From assembly GCA_944323775.1 (NCBI GenBank), contig CALUTT010000005.1, forward strand, positions 1-59,851: a stretch of DNA of 59,851 bases, written 5' to 3'. Positions 35,110 to 43,375 of this stretch are shown here, piece after piece. Below the pieces are notes generated by a model. It did not search any database and had not been told where the DNA came from. It worked only from the letters and a program-made list of their open reading frames with translations. The translations under genes and the position numbers were made by a program. Each line of letters begins with the position of its first letter. The stretch's first letter is position 1. This stretch comes from an uncultured Bacteroidales bacterium. Lineage in GTDB: Bacteria > Bacteroidota > Bacteroidia > Bacteroidales > UBA932.

Positions 35110-36081
35110 TCAATTTGTCTGTTCAGTATCCGGGAAAGATTCCGTCTCCAGGAAAGAAAGCACCCGTTCGAGCGGAGCGTCCTTCATCACCACCCGCTTC
35201 TCGGCATCGAGGAGGTACAGGGACGGGATTGCCCTGACGTAATACAGTGAACCGTCATTCATCACCTTCCGGAAATCGTATCCGTTGTACCAGTCCGAAG
35301 GATATGAAGAGGCACTGTCCCTCCATTTCTCGATTTCGTCGTCAATATAGATGTTCACCACGGCAAGTTCTCCGCGGGACACCATGTCGGCCGGGAATCC
35401 GGCCCTCACTATGGCGTCAACTATGGAACGGCACGACTGGCAGCCCGGATTGCTGAAGAACAGCATGGTCCAGTCAGCCCTGATGTCATATAGGCGGTGC
35501 ACCTTTCCGGCGACATCCTTGAACTCAAAGTCCGGAGCCTTGCTGCCGTATGGATTCATCGCGCACTTCTCGGCCTCGAACCTGTACGCGCCTATCTTGT
35601 CTCTTGAAGTGTACGGACTGGAGAGCATCTTGGTGACGAACGGAAGGTAGAGATCCTCGCTGCGCAGTATCGAGTTCGGGTCATACAGGTATGCAGACAC
35701 AAGTCCGGTCATGGATTCATACACGAGCCCGGCGCTGTCCCTGGCCTGACGGGCCTCGATCTTGTCGAAAAGCGAAGACACGGCATCGGCAGCGTCCGGC
35801 ACGTCAATGGTGTACAGCAGAGCGAGGTACGCCGACATGTTCTCCTCAAGTTCGCTCCGTCGCACTCCGAGAACCCTTCCCGAATCTGTAGGGCCTCCTC
35901 CGGCAAGGAATCCGTCCCAGTAGTGGTCTATGATATAGGCTGTCCTCTGTCCGGGATCTGTCAGCATGGACGGCACACTGACAAGGGGGAAGCTGCGTGA
36001 CCCGTCACCGGCATCCTTGCCGCCCCTTCCGCAAGAAAGGACCGCAAGGCAAAGGGACAGAATCAGAACGGGATATTTCAT
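35110..36081 (-). CDS. thioredoxin-like lipoprotein with N-terminal DUF5106
   Basis: 323 residues from the ATG at 36081. Lipobox LAVLSC puts the lipid on Cys17. Residues ~35-175 match the helical DUF5106 domain often found before thioredoxin folds in Bacteroidota. Residues ~180-315 form the thioredoxin fold, with Cys214 and Cys217 in FFSNPGCQSCRSI and the cis-Pro in RAIPSLYLLD. It probably handles disulfides or cytochrome maturation on the periplasmic face. It opens the galM-thyA-folA run although its function is unrelated. Confidence 0.88.
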   Translation of the reverse strand: MKYPVLILSLCLAVLSCGRGGKDAGDGSRSFPLVSVPSMLTDPGQRTAYIIDHYWDGFLAGGGPTDSGRVLGVRRSELEENMSAYLALLYTIDVPDAADAVSSLFDKIEARQARDSAGLVYESMTGLVSAYLYDPNSILRSEDLYLPFVTKMLSSPYTSRDKIGAYRFEAEKCAMNPYGSKAPDFEFKDVAGKVHRLYDIRADWTMLFFSNPGCQSCRSIVDAIVRAGFPADMVSRGELAVVNIYIDDEIEKWRDSASSYPSDWYNGYDFRKVMNDGSLYYVRAIPSLYLLDAEKRVVMKDAPLERVLSFLETESFPDTEQTN

Positions 36082-36111
36082 ATTCTTGAGGTTCAAGGCA
36101 GTAAAGTTAGA

Positions 36112-36129
36112 CAAAAATAATTAGTTTTG
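36112..36129. promoter_or_regulatory. back-to-back -7 boxes between the thioredoxin lipoprotein and the HExxH/barrel gene
   Basis: TATTTTTG on the minus strand (36119-36112) and TAGTTTTG on the plus strand (36122-36129) are separated by 2 nt. The minus leader would be about 25 nt. The plus box is only 10 nt from the ATG at 36140. Confidence 0.5.
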
Positions 36130-36139
36130 CATCCGGGAA

Positions 36140-38983
36140 ATGGCTGTTTTACACAATTTGGCTATCAGGTTCACGCTTGTCCTGCTGCTGTCGGCTGCTG
36201 CAGGACAGGTGGCCGGCGCACAGTTCTACACCTCCGGCAGCGACAAGGCGCTGGAATGGATGCACTTCAAGACTCCCCACTACGACATTATCTACCCTCT
36301 GGGGATGGATTCGCTGGCCCACAGCTACGCCGTGAGTCTCGAAAGATATTCGTCTTTCACGAACCCGGGCCTGCTCGCGAGCACGAAAATACCGGTAATT
36401 CTCAGAAACAGGACAGCATACTCCAACGGACTGGTGGCACTCCCGCCGCTCCGCGTGGAACTCTATACAACGCCGGATCCGTACGACCCGCTGCCTACGC
36501 CATGGCAGGAACACCTCAGCGCGCACGAGACAAGGCACGTCAGCCAGATGCTGGCCACAAGGAGAAAACCGTGGAACATCGTGCGTATCCTGGCAGGAGG
36601 GCTGGCAGACGGTGCATACGTGGCGCTGAACGCCGACCAGTCCATGTACGAGGGGGACGCGGTAGACGCGGAAACACGCCTTACACTGTCCGGAAGAGGC
36701 AGGACCGCAGATTTCCTCGAATACTACAGGGTCAGTTTCGCCGAGGGGGACAGGCGCAATTTCTACAGATGGCGGTACGGTTCTCAGAAGCTCTACACAC
36801 CTGACTACTACCGCGCCGGATACATAGCCATGGCCGGCATGGGAGACAGGCCGCACTTCACCGGACTGCCAGGCAAGAGGTTCACCGCACATTTCGACAG
36901 GAACTGCGATTCGCTCGAGGCAAGCTGGGCAAGAGACGAGCAGGCCAGAGCACCTTTCACACCGTCACGCCAGGTCACCCGCACACAGGCCTACTATACC
37001 GAATACACCAGCCTCGCGGCACTCGGCGGCAGGATCTACGCAATCGAAAACGGTCTGACCAAAGCCCGTTCGCTGGTAAAGATAGGCACAGACGGCAGCG
37101 TCGTCAGAATAAGGTCCTTCAGCCAGAATGCCGGCAGGCTGCGTCCCTGCCAGGCTGACGGCAGGATATACTGGAGCGAATACCGCCCCGATGTCAGATG
37201 GGAATACCTCTCGCACTCCGACATCTTCTATGCCGACTCTGCCGGAAACTTTCACAGGCTCACCACACACGGCGACTTCTTCAACCCGGCACCGTCTCCG
37301 GACGGACGGTTTGTCGCGGCTGCAGAATACTCCGAGAACGGCCAATGCTCAGTATGCATACTCGATTCCGCAAGCGGAGAAGTGCTGGACAGACTGCCCG
37401 CTCCGGACGGTGTCCAGCCTGTAGAATGCTGCTGGGCGGCAGGCAGGCTATACGTAAGCACCGTCGACAGCACCGGATTCAGCATCCGCCCCGCCGACGG
37501 ATCCGGGCCTCAGGCCAGGCTCGGCGCGGTCAAGGTCAAAGGGCTGTACTCCGATGCAGGCCGCATAATGTTCACGGCAGACCTTACCGGAGTAAACGAA
37601 CTCTATTCCCTTGATCCCCGCACAGGCAAGACGTACAGGCTCACATCATCAAGATTCGGAGCGTCGGAGTTCTGCAGTGCGGGAGATTCCCTGTACTTCT
37701 GCATCCCGTCGGCAGCAGGCAGGATGGTCCACAGCACAGCCATGGACTCCATCGTACTGTCAGAGTCCGATTTCATGACTCCGCCGGACTATCCGCTTGC
37801 CGGCAGAAGGAACGCCGCACCTCGTAACGGGCAGACCTCCTTCCATGAAGCGGCAAGGTACAGAGGCAGCCTGATTCCCAAGATTCATTCGTGGCTGCCG
37901 TTCTATGTGGACTTCGACTCCGTGGACGAACTCTCGGCCTTCAGCCTGACCAGCTCCCTCGGACTCGGCGCAAGCGTCTTCTTCCAGAACGTGCTCGGGA
38001 ATCTCTACGGCAATGCGGCAATACATCCGTTCCAGCAAATCACAGGAGGATGGAGGACCGAATATGACTTCAACCTGACCACTGACGCACTCTACCCCGT
38101 CATCGAAGCCAGGTTCAACGGCAACGTCAGGGACGCTTACGAATATTCGCTGGCCAAGGACGAGGACGGGAACAACACTGTCAGCGTCCGGACCTCTTCA
38201 GCCCCGGCACTCAACCTGTCCCTGAAGGCATACGTTCCCCTGAACTTCTCCCGCCACGGGCTCAGCATAGGGCTTGTCCCTTCAGTCTCGGCCAACCTGT
38301 CCAATGACCTGATATCGGTCCCGGGAACGGAAGACGTCCCGGTCAGCATGAAGCGTGTGACCGCAAGCGTCAGGGGATATGTAATGGAGAGCATACCGTC
38401 ATCGAGGATATACCCGAGATCCGGCATAGGCGCCGAAATCGGAGGCAGCACTCATCCATGGACACTCGGTCTGATAAATCCCGAATTCTACGCCTTCGTC
38501 TACGGCTACCTGCCGGGCATTTCACAGACCCAGGGCATCAGGCTAAGCGCACTTGTGGACTATATGCCGGGAACCGCACCACTGATGTGGAATTACGTCA
38601 CATGCGGGCCGCGAGGCTTCAGCGGCAGCACGCAGTCGCTTGTATCGTCGTTCAGGACAAAGATGAAGTTCAGCCTCGACTACGCCATTCCGTTCGGCGC
38701 AGTCGACTGGAGTTTCCTTTCTCCAGTAGCCTACATACGCAATTTCGAGCTGACCCCGCACGCCGACCTGTCTCTGCTCTCAAACGGCCGGGGAGCTGCA
38801 CATCTGTACAGTGTGGGGGCCGATTTCTGCGTGAGGCTCGGAAACCTGCTGTGGATTCCGTTCGACACCCGCATAGGCGTCTCCTACAATTACAACGGAG
38901 GCAGCATCTTCCCCGCTCTCGTGAATGCATGGTACGAGCAGTCCCCGCACAGTGTCAGCCTCCTGCTGAGCATTGACCTCTAG
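36140..38983 (+). CDS. exported protein with gluzincin-like HExxH segment, propeller-like middle and C-terminal outer-membrane barrel
   Basis: 947 residues with a signal peptide ending near VAGAQ. Residues ~30-200 resemble a peptidase-MA-type zinc protease: His129, Glu130 and His133 in SAHETRHVSQM, and a candidate third ligand Glu171 in MYEGDAVDAE. Residues ~300-560 carry propeller-type repeats (APSPDGRFVAAAEYSENG, LYSLDPRTGKTYRL). From ~600 to the end, alternating beta strands ending in LLLSIDL suggest an outer-membrane barrel (RTEYDFNLTTDALYPVIEAR, LWIPFDTRIGVSYNYNG). Function is unknown. A surface-anchored protease or barrel-assembly role is inference only. Confidence 0.72.
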   Translation: MAVLHNLAIRFTLVLLLSAAAGQVAGAQFYTSGSDKALEWMHFKTPHYDIIYPLGMDSLAHSYAVSLERYSSFTNPGLLASTKIPVILRNRTAYSNGLVALPPLRVELYTTPDPYDPLPTPWQEHLSAHETRHVSQMLATRRKPWNIVRILAGGLADGAYVALNADQSMYEGDAVDAETRLTLSGRGRTADFLEYYRVSFAEGDRRNFYRWRYGSQKLYTPDYYRAGYIAMAGMGDRPHFTGLPGKRFTAHFDRNCDSLEASWARDEQARAPFTPSRQVTRTQAYYTEYTSLAALGGRIYAIENGLTKARSLVKIGTDGSVVRIRSFSQNAGRLRPCQADGRIYWSEYRPDVRWEYLSHSDIFYADSAGNFHRLTTHGDFFNPAPSPDGRFVAAAEYSENGQCSVCILDSASGEVLDRLPAPDGVQPVECCWAAGRLYVSTVDSTGFSIRPADGSGPQARLGAVKVKGLYSDAGRIMFTADLTGVNELYSLDPRTGKTYRLTSSRFGASEFCSAGDSLYFCIPSAAGRMVHSTAMDSIVLSESDFMTPPDYPLAGRRNAAPRNGQTSFHEAARYRGSLIPKIHSWLPFYVDFDSVDELSAFSLTSSLGLGASVFFQNVLGNLYGNAAIHPFQQITGGWRTEYDFNLTTDALYPVIEARFNGNVRDAYEYSLAKDEDGNNTVSVRTSSAPALNLSLKAYVPLNFSRHGLSIGLVPSVSANLSNDLISVPGTEDVPVSMKRVTASVRGYVMESIPSSRIYPRSGIGAEIGGSTHPWTLGLINPEFYAFVYGYLPGISQTQGIRLSALVDYMPGTAPLMWNYVTCGPRGFSGSTQSLVSSFRTKMKFSLDYAIPFGAVDWSFLSPVAYIRNFELTPHADLSLLSNGRGAAHLYSVGADFCVRLGNLLWIPFDTRIGVSYNYNGGSIFPALVNAWYEQSPHSVSLLLSIDL

Positions 38984-38989
38984 GTCACA

Positions 38990-39805
38990 CTATACTCCGC
39001 TGAACGAACTGAATCCGCCGTCAACGGGAAGCACGACTCCGGTGACGAAGGCGGAAGCGTCGCTGCACAGGAACTGCGCGGCTCCGTTGAGTTCGGTAAG
39101 GTCACCGAACCGGCGCATCGGAGTCTTCGCCATGACTTTCTTCGACCTCTCGGTAAGGGTGCCGTCCTCGTTGAGCAGGGCCGCCCTGTTCTGCTTGCCG
39201 ATGAAGAAGCCGGGAGCAAGGGCGTTTACCCGGATCTTGTCGCCATACTTGATCGCCATCTCGGCAGCAAGCCACCTCGTGAAGTTCGACACGCCCTCCT
39301 TGGCGGCTCCGTAGCCTGCCACCCTCGTCAGCGCGTCATATGCGGCCATAGAAGAGATATTGAGTATGTTGCCATAGCCCTGACGGGCGAAAATACGGGC
39401 AAACACATGGCATGGATACACCGTACCGTTCAGGTTGAGGTCAAGCACCTTGTCCCAGTCCTCGAGTTTCATGTCCCAGAAATTCTGGTCCGGCATGACA
39501 TTGGCCCCCGCGACATTGCCGCCGGCAACGTTCACAAGTATATCCACCTTCCCGTACTTCCTGCAGACATCATCCGCTATGGCCGACAGAGCGTCAGTGT
39601 CCATCACGTTGCAGGCATATCCGCAAGGATTCCCGCCGAGGCTGCGAAGGCTTTCGACGGTAGGGTCAAGCTGTTCCGGACGGTGCACAAGGGCGACGAC
39701 GTCGGCTCCCTGGGAGGCAAAATGACGGGCCAGGCTTCCGCCCAGGGCTCCGGCTGCGCCGCTGATCACGGCTACCTTGCCTGAAATAGAAAAAAGTTCA
39801 TTCAT
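38990..39805 (-). CDS. SDR-family D-mannonate oxidoreductase (fructuronate reductase)
   Basis: 271 residues. The Rossmann nucleotide loop is ISGAAGALGG (14-23). The active site has Ser151/152 in NISSMAAYDA, and Tyr165 and Lys169 in GYGAAKEG. The segment MPDQNFWDMKLEDWDKVLDL is typical of SDR enzymes that interconvert D-fructuronate and D-mannonate in Bacteroidota. It is not related to E. coli UxuB, a long-chain dehydrogenase, but fills the same step. It lies 25 nt downstream of uxuA, which takes the next step of glucuronate breakdown. Confidence 0.9.
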   Translation of the reverse strand: MNELFSISGKVAVISGAAGALGGSLARHFASQGADVVALVHRPEQLDPTVESLRSLGGNPCGYACNVMDTDALSAIADDVCRKYGKVDILVNVAGGNVAGANVMPDQNFWDMKLEDWDKVLDLNLNGTVYPCHVFARIFARQGYGNILNISSMAAYDALTRVAGYGAAKEGVSNFTRWLAAEMAIKYGDKIRVNALAPGFFIGKQNRAALLNEDGTLTERSKKVMAKTPMRRFGDLTELNGAAQFLCSDASAFVTGVVLPVDGGFSSFSGV

Positions 39806-39830
39806 ATTCGTTATTCATGTGGTTTGTTCT

Positions 39831-41012
39831 TCAGCAGCACCCCCGGGCCAGCTCGTCCCTGACGGCACACATCATTCCCTCGACCTGGCCGAGAGCGAGC
39901 ATCCTGCCGTGGAAACTGTACCCCGGATTGTATCCCTTGTCCTCGTCTCCGAGCATGGTGCGGCCATGGTCCACTCTCATCGGGAGGTTCCGCCCCTGCT
40001 TCTCGAAGATGCGCACCAGCTCGACAAGGTTGACTCTGCCAGCCGTGTGCGGAGCCTCGACGAAGTTCCCTCCCCCGAGCAGCCTGCATGTGCGCAGGTG
40101 CACGAAGTGCGTCCGGGGAGCGAACTCCCGGGCCATCGCCTCCACATCATTGCCGGCGCCTGCCGACAGAGAGCCTGCACAGAAAGTCAGGCCGTTGTGG
40201 AAATCGTCCACGGAATTCAGGATAAACCTGATGTCTTCGGCGCTTCCTGCGATTCTGGGCAGTCCGAACACCTGCATCGGCGGATCATCAGGATGTATGC
40301 ACATGTTTATTCCGTACTCCCCGCAGACCGGCATCACGGCCTTCAGGAAATACACGAGATTCGCCCTCAGGGCGGCGCGGTCAACACCGTCATAGAGCGA
40401 AAGCAGCTGTCTGAAATGTTCCACAGGGGCCGCGTCACCCTCCGAGATGTTGCCGTTCACGAAGCCCTGGGTCTTTACGATCAGAGAATCCACGAGAGCA
40501 TGCCTGTCCTCAGGCCCCATCACCGGATCGAGGGCCTCGACCTTGCGGAGGACGTCGTCGGGATAGTCGGCTTCTGCTCCCGGACGGCAAAGAATGCGGA
40601 TATCAAAATATGCAAACCGCGCATAGTCGAAATACAGGGCTGTCGTTCCGTCTTCCATCGGATGGGCGAGATCAGTGCGCGCCCAGTCGAGTACCGGCAT
40701 GAAGTTGTAGCATACTGTCTTTATCCCGCACTCCCCGAGATTGCGCAGACTCCTGATGTAGGATTCAATGAGAGCATCCCTGTCCGGTCCGCCGAATTTG
40801 ATGGACTCGCTGACGGGAAGGCTCTCGACGACAGACCACCTCATGCCGCAGGCGGCAATCATGTCTCTAATTTGCGCGATGTCTTCTTTCCGCCACATTT
40901 CCCCGTTGGGAACATCATGAAGTGCCGTCACTATGCCCTCGACACCGATCTGACGGAGCATCGGGAGGGTTATCTTGTCCTTGGGACCGAACCAACGCCA
41001 GGTTTTTTCCAT
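39831..41012 (-). CDS. uxuA: mannonate dehydratase
   Basis: 393 residues. It dehydrates D-mannonate to 2-keto-3-deoxy-gluconate in hexuronate catabolism. Family features are TWRWFGPKDKITLPMLRQIG at the start, ALHDVPNGEMW, FNFMP-like CYNFMPVLDWARTDL, metal-binding INMCIHPDDPP and LTFCAGSLSAGAGND, and VDHGRTM. It is first in the pair with the SDR gene. No uronate isomerase (uxaC), KDG kinase or SusCD genes are visible nearby. Confidence 0.95.
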   Translation of the reverse strand: MEKTWRWFGPKDKITLPMLRQIGVEGIVTALHDVPNGEMWRKEDIAQIRDMIAACGMRWSVVESLPVSESIKFGGPDRDALIESYIRSLRNLGECGIKTVCYNFMPVLDWARTDLAHPMEDGTTALYFDYARFAYFDIRILCRPGAEADYPDDVLRKVEALDPVMGPEDRHALVDSLIVKTQGFVNGNISEGDAAPVEHFRQLLSLYDGVDRAALRANLVYFLKAVMPVCGEYGINMCIHPDDPPMQVFGLPRIAGSAEDIRFILNSVDDFHNGLTFCAGSLSAGAGNDVEAMAREFAPRTHFVHLRTCRLLGGGNFVEAPHTAGRVNLVELVRIFEKQGRNLPMRVDHGRTMLGDEDKGYNPGYSFHGRMLALGQVEGMMCAVRDELARGCC

Positions 41013-41056
41013 ATTCCGATAGTTTGATTATAAACCGTAATTCCTTACAAACAGAA

Positions 41057-41083
41057 CAAAGTTAATATTTTTTCTTACCTTTG
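41057..41083. promoter_or_regulatory. divergent -7 boxes between uxuA and the YeiH gene
   Basis: Minus strand TAACTTTG (41064-41057) faces uxuA with a leader of about 40 nt. Plus strand TACCTTTG (41076-41083) faces the YeiH gene with a leader of about 26 nt. Confidence 0.5.
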
Positions 41084-41113
41084 CTAACCGTAGTAGTTTA
41101 AACGTGTATTATT

Positions 41114-42475
41114 ATGGCTAAAACCCGCACCAACCTGTCCCAGCTCTGGAAGACAGAAGATTGGCTTGCCGTATGGATAGGCTTCATAGTCATTGCTGCC
41201 GCCTGCGTCGCGGTCCTTACGAAGGCATTTGATTTCTCAGCCCTCAACTTCGCCACATGGTCCTGGGGAGAGCAGCTCTCCCAGACCCAGGCCGCATCAA
41301 CGACTCCGCTCGCGGCACAGCTCGCCAGCGGCGCTTTCTGGGGCAAGTTCATTCTTACATTTGCAGTCCTTGCGATACTGTTCTGCTCGGGGGCCGGCCT
41401 TATGGGCGAGAAGGCAAGGAAATTCTTCCCCGCCTTCACCGGACTTTTCATACTTGGCGTCATCGTCCGCCTCATAAGCGCCGAATTTACGCTCAACCGG
41501 TATCTTGAATGGGCGTTCTGGGCACTCATAGTCGGGCTCCTCGTGTCAAACACCGTCGGAGTCCCGAAATGGCTCAGGCCTGCAGTCAGGACAGAATTCT
41601 ATATCAAGACAGGCCTTGTCATAATGGGATTCTCGGTGCTTTTCTCGAACATCGCCAAATTCGGGCTCTACGGGCTCGGGATATCATGGATAGTATGTCC
41701 GGTCTGCATCATCTTCATGTGGTGGTTCGGCACGAAAGTGCTCAAGATCGACAACAAGCCTCTCGTGATAACCCTTGCGTCCGCAACCAGCGTATGCGGG
41801 ACTTCGGCCGCAATAGCCACGGGCGCCGCCGCCAACTGCAAGAAGACGGATCTCACGGTCGCAGTGTCGATATCCATAATCTTCACAGTGCTGATGATGG
41901 TGTGCATGCCTCCGATCATCAAGGCGACCGGAATGTCTGAGATAATGGGTGGAGCCCTTATCGGGGGCACCGTCGACAGCACCGGAGCGGTGGTCGTCGC
42001 CGGCACGGCCCTCGGAGAAGTGGCACAGACGGCGGCAGTGCTGGTCAAGTCCATTCAGAACATCCTGATCGGTTTCGTGGCGTTCTTCGTGTCGCTGTTC
42101 TTCGCCACAAGGGTAGACAACGACGGGAGTGTCGAGAAAGTCGGAGCGATAGAAATATGGAGACGCTTCCCGAAATTCATCATCGGCTTCTTCGTGGCGT
42201 CGCTGGTCGCATCGTTCATTATCCAGCCCGCTTTCGGGGCCGACCAGGTTTCGCAGATAAACAAAGTCCTTGACCAGTACAAGAACTGGGCTTTCGTGCT
42301 GGCATTCGTCAGCATCGGACTCGACACCAACTTCAAGGAAATAATCAGCCAGCTTCATGGAGGAAAGGTCGTGTGGCTGTATATAGTAGGGCAGCTGTTC
42401 AACATAGTCCTCACGTTCGCTATGGTCTGGCTGCTGCTTTCAGGAAAGATATTCCCCATACCGAGCCTTGGATAG
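41114..42475 (+). CDS. YeiH-family putative sulfate exporter
   Basis: 453 residues with about 11 membrane helices. Family blocks are VSNTVGVPKWLRPAVRTEFY, GLVIMGFSVLF, ATSVCGTSAAIATGAA, MGGALIGGTVDSTGAVVVAG and SIGLDTNFKEI. The UPF0324/YeiH family is annotated as a putative sulfate exporter, but direct proof of substrate is thin. The stop codon overlaps the start of a small membrane protein gene, which in turn abuts a CpXC gene, making a three-gene run. Confidence 0.9.
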   Translation: MAKTRTNLSQLWKTEDWLAVWIGFIVIAAACVAVLTKAFDFSALNFATWSWGEQLSQTQAASTTPLAAQLASGAFWGKFILTFAVLAILFCSGAGLMGEKARKFFPAFTGLFILGVIVRLISAEFTLNRYLEWAFWALIVGLLVSNTVGVPKWLRPAVRTEFYIKTGLVIMGFSVLFSNIAKFGLYGLGISWIVCPVCIIFMWWFGTKVLKIDNKPLVITLASATSVCGTSAAIATGAAANCKKTDLTVAVSISIIFTVLMMVCMPPIIKATGMSEIMGGALIGGTVDSTGAVVVAGTALGEVAQTAAVLVKSIQNILIGFVAFFVSLFFATRVDNDGSVEKVGAIEIWRRFPKFIIGFFVASLVASFIIQPAFGADQVSQINKVLDQYKNWAFVLAFVSIGLDTNFKEIISQLHGGKVVWLYIVGQLFNIVLTFAMVWLLLSGKIFPIPSLG

Positions 42476-42764
42476 AAAGAAAAGACACATTCCGTTCTGG
42501 ACACTGGCGTGCATTGTCGTATGCGCAGTCAGCGTCGGGGCAGTGATATACATAATGGCCAACGGAGTGGGACTCCAGGACAGTCTTGACTTCGGGGCAG
42601 GGGCCTACTACTATGCCGACATACCGGAATTCGACAAATACCTCGCATGGGACGCCTACAGCGAGACCCTGCCGTTCTGGGTATATCTCGTCATCTTCCT
42701 GGTATGGTGGATTGCAGTGTACCGCATCTGGACAGCCGTGGACAGACATGGAAAACGCAAATAG
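42468..42764 (+). CDS. small two-helix membrane protein, probable TTG start
   Basis: 98 residues. Two hydrophobic helices (WTLACIVVCAVSVGAVIYIM and FWVYLVIFLVWWIAVYRIW) flank a soluble loop of about 35 residues rich in Tyr/Asp. The only start that keeps the first helix and fits the neighbours is the TTG at 42468, overlapping the YeiH stop by 8 nt; the first in-frame ATG would delete most of helix 1. Its position suggests a small accessory subunit of the YeiH transporter. I do not recognise a named family. Confidence 0.7.
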   Translation: MDRKKRHIPFWTLACIVVCAVSVGAVIYIMANGVGLQDSLDFGAGAYYYADIPEFDKYLAWDAYSETLPFWVYLVIFLVWWIAVYRIWTAVDRHGKRK

Positions 42765-42765
42765 C

Positions 42766-43359
42766 ATGGAAGCATCAGACAGACTCACACAGCGCTGCGC
42801 ATCATGCGGAGAAGAGCATGAAATCGAATTCAGCCACAGCGTCAACGTCACTCGCAGGCCGGAGCTCAGAGAGAAGATTGCAAGCGGGGAATACTTCGTC
42901 TGGGAGTGCCCCCACTGCGGAGCAAGGAACCTGATACGCGAACCGTTCCTGTTCCATGACGAGAAGGAACGCCTGATGATCCTCCTTACGGAGGCGGACG
43001 TAAAGTCAGAAGGACTTCCGGAAGGCTATACAGGAAGGCTTGTCCACAGCGCCGGCGAGCTTGTCGAGAAAATAAAGATCTTCGACGCCGGACTCGACGA
43101 TGCCGCCGTCGAACTCTGCAAGTACATCACCTCCAGAGAAATGAAGCTCGACGTGCCGCTCAGGTTCGTTTCCGCCGGAGGCCCCGACTCCGAGATCATC
43201 TTCACATATCCGAAAGAATCCAGGATGGAGATGATAGCGACCGGATTCAATGTCTACGAAGACTGCGCTGGAATACTCCGGCGCAACCAGGACATGGTAC
43301 ATGCCACCGAGGGACTCGCGTGTGTGGATTCCAACTGGCTTGCCCGCTTCATTGCATGA
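42766..43359 (+). CDS. CpXC zinc-ribbon domain protein
   Basis: 197 residues from the ATG at 42766, 1 nt after the previous stop; the ATG at 42748 is a possible alternative. Two Cys pairs, Cys11/Cys14 (RCASCGEEHEIEF) and Cys48/Cys51 (WECPHCGARNLI), form the CpXC zinc ribbon. The rest is an alpha/beta domain with LVEKIKIFDAGLDDAAVELCK. CpXC proteins have no established function. It closes the YeiH run and probably shares its transcript. Confidence 0.82.
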   Translation: MEASDRLTQRCASCGEEHEIEFSHSVNVTRRPELREKIASGEYFVWECPHCGARNLIREPFLFHDEKERLMILLTEADVKSEGLPEGYTGRLVHSAGELVEKIKIFDAGLDDAAVELCKYITSREMKLDVPLRFVSAGGPDSEIIFTYPKESRMEMIATGFNVYEDCAGILRRNQDMVHATEGLACVDSNWLARFIA

Positions 43360-43375
43360 CGGCGCGCCGCCAGCA

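Noticed and set aside
39777-41027. 416-codon plus-strand open frame opposite uxuA
   Set aside because: It mirrors the UxuA coding sequence codon for codon and carries no recognisable domain.
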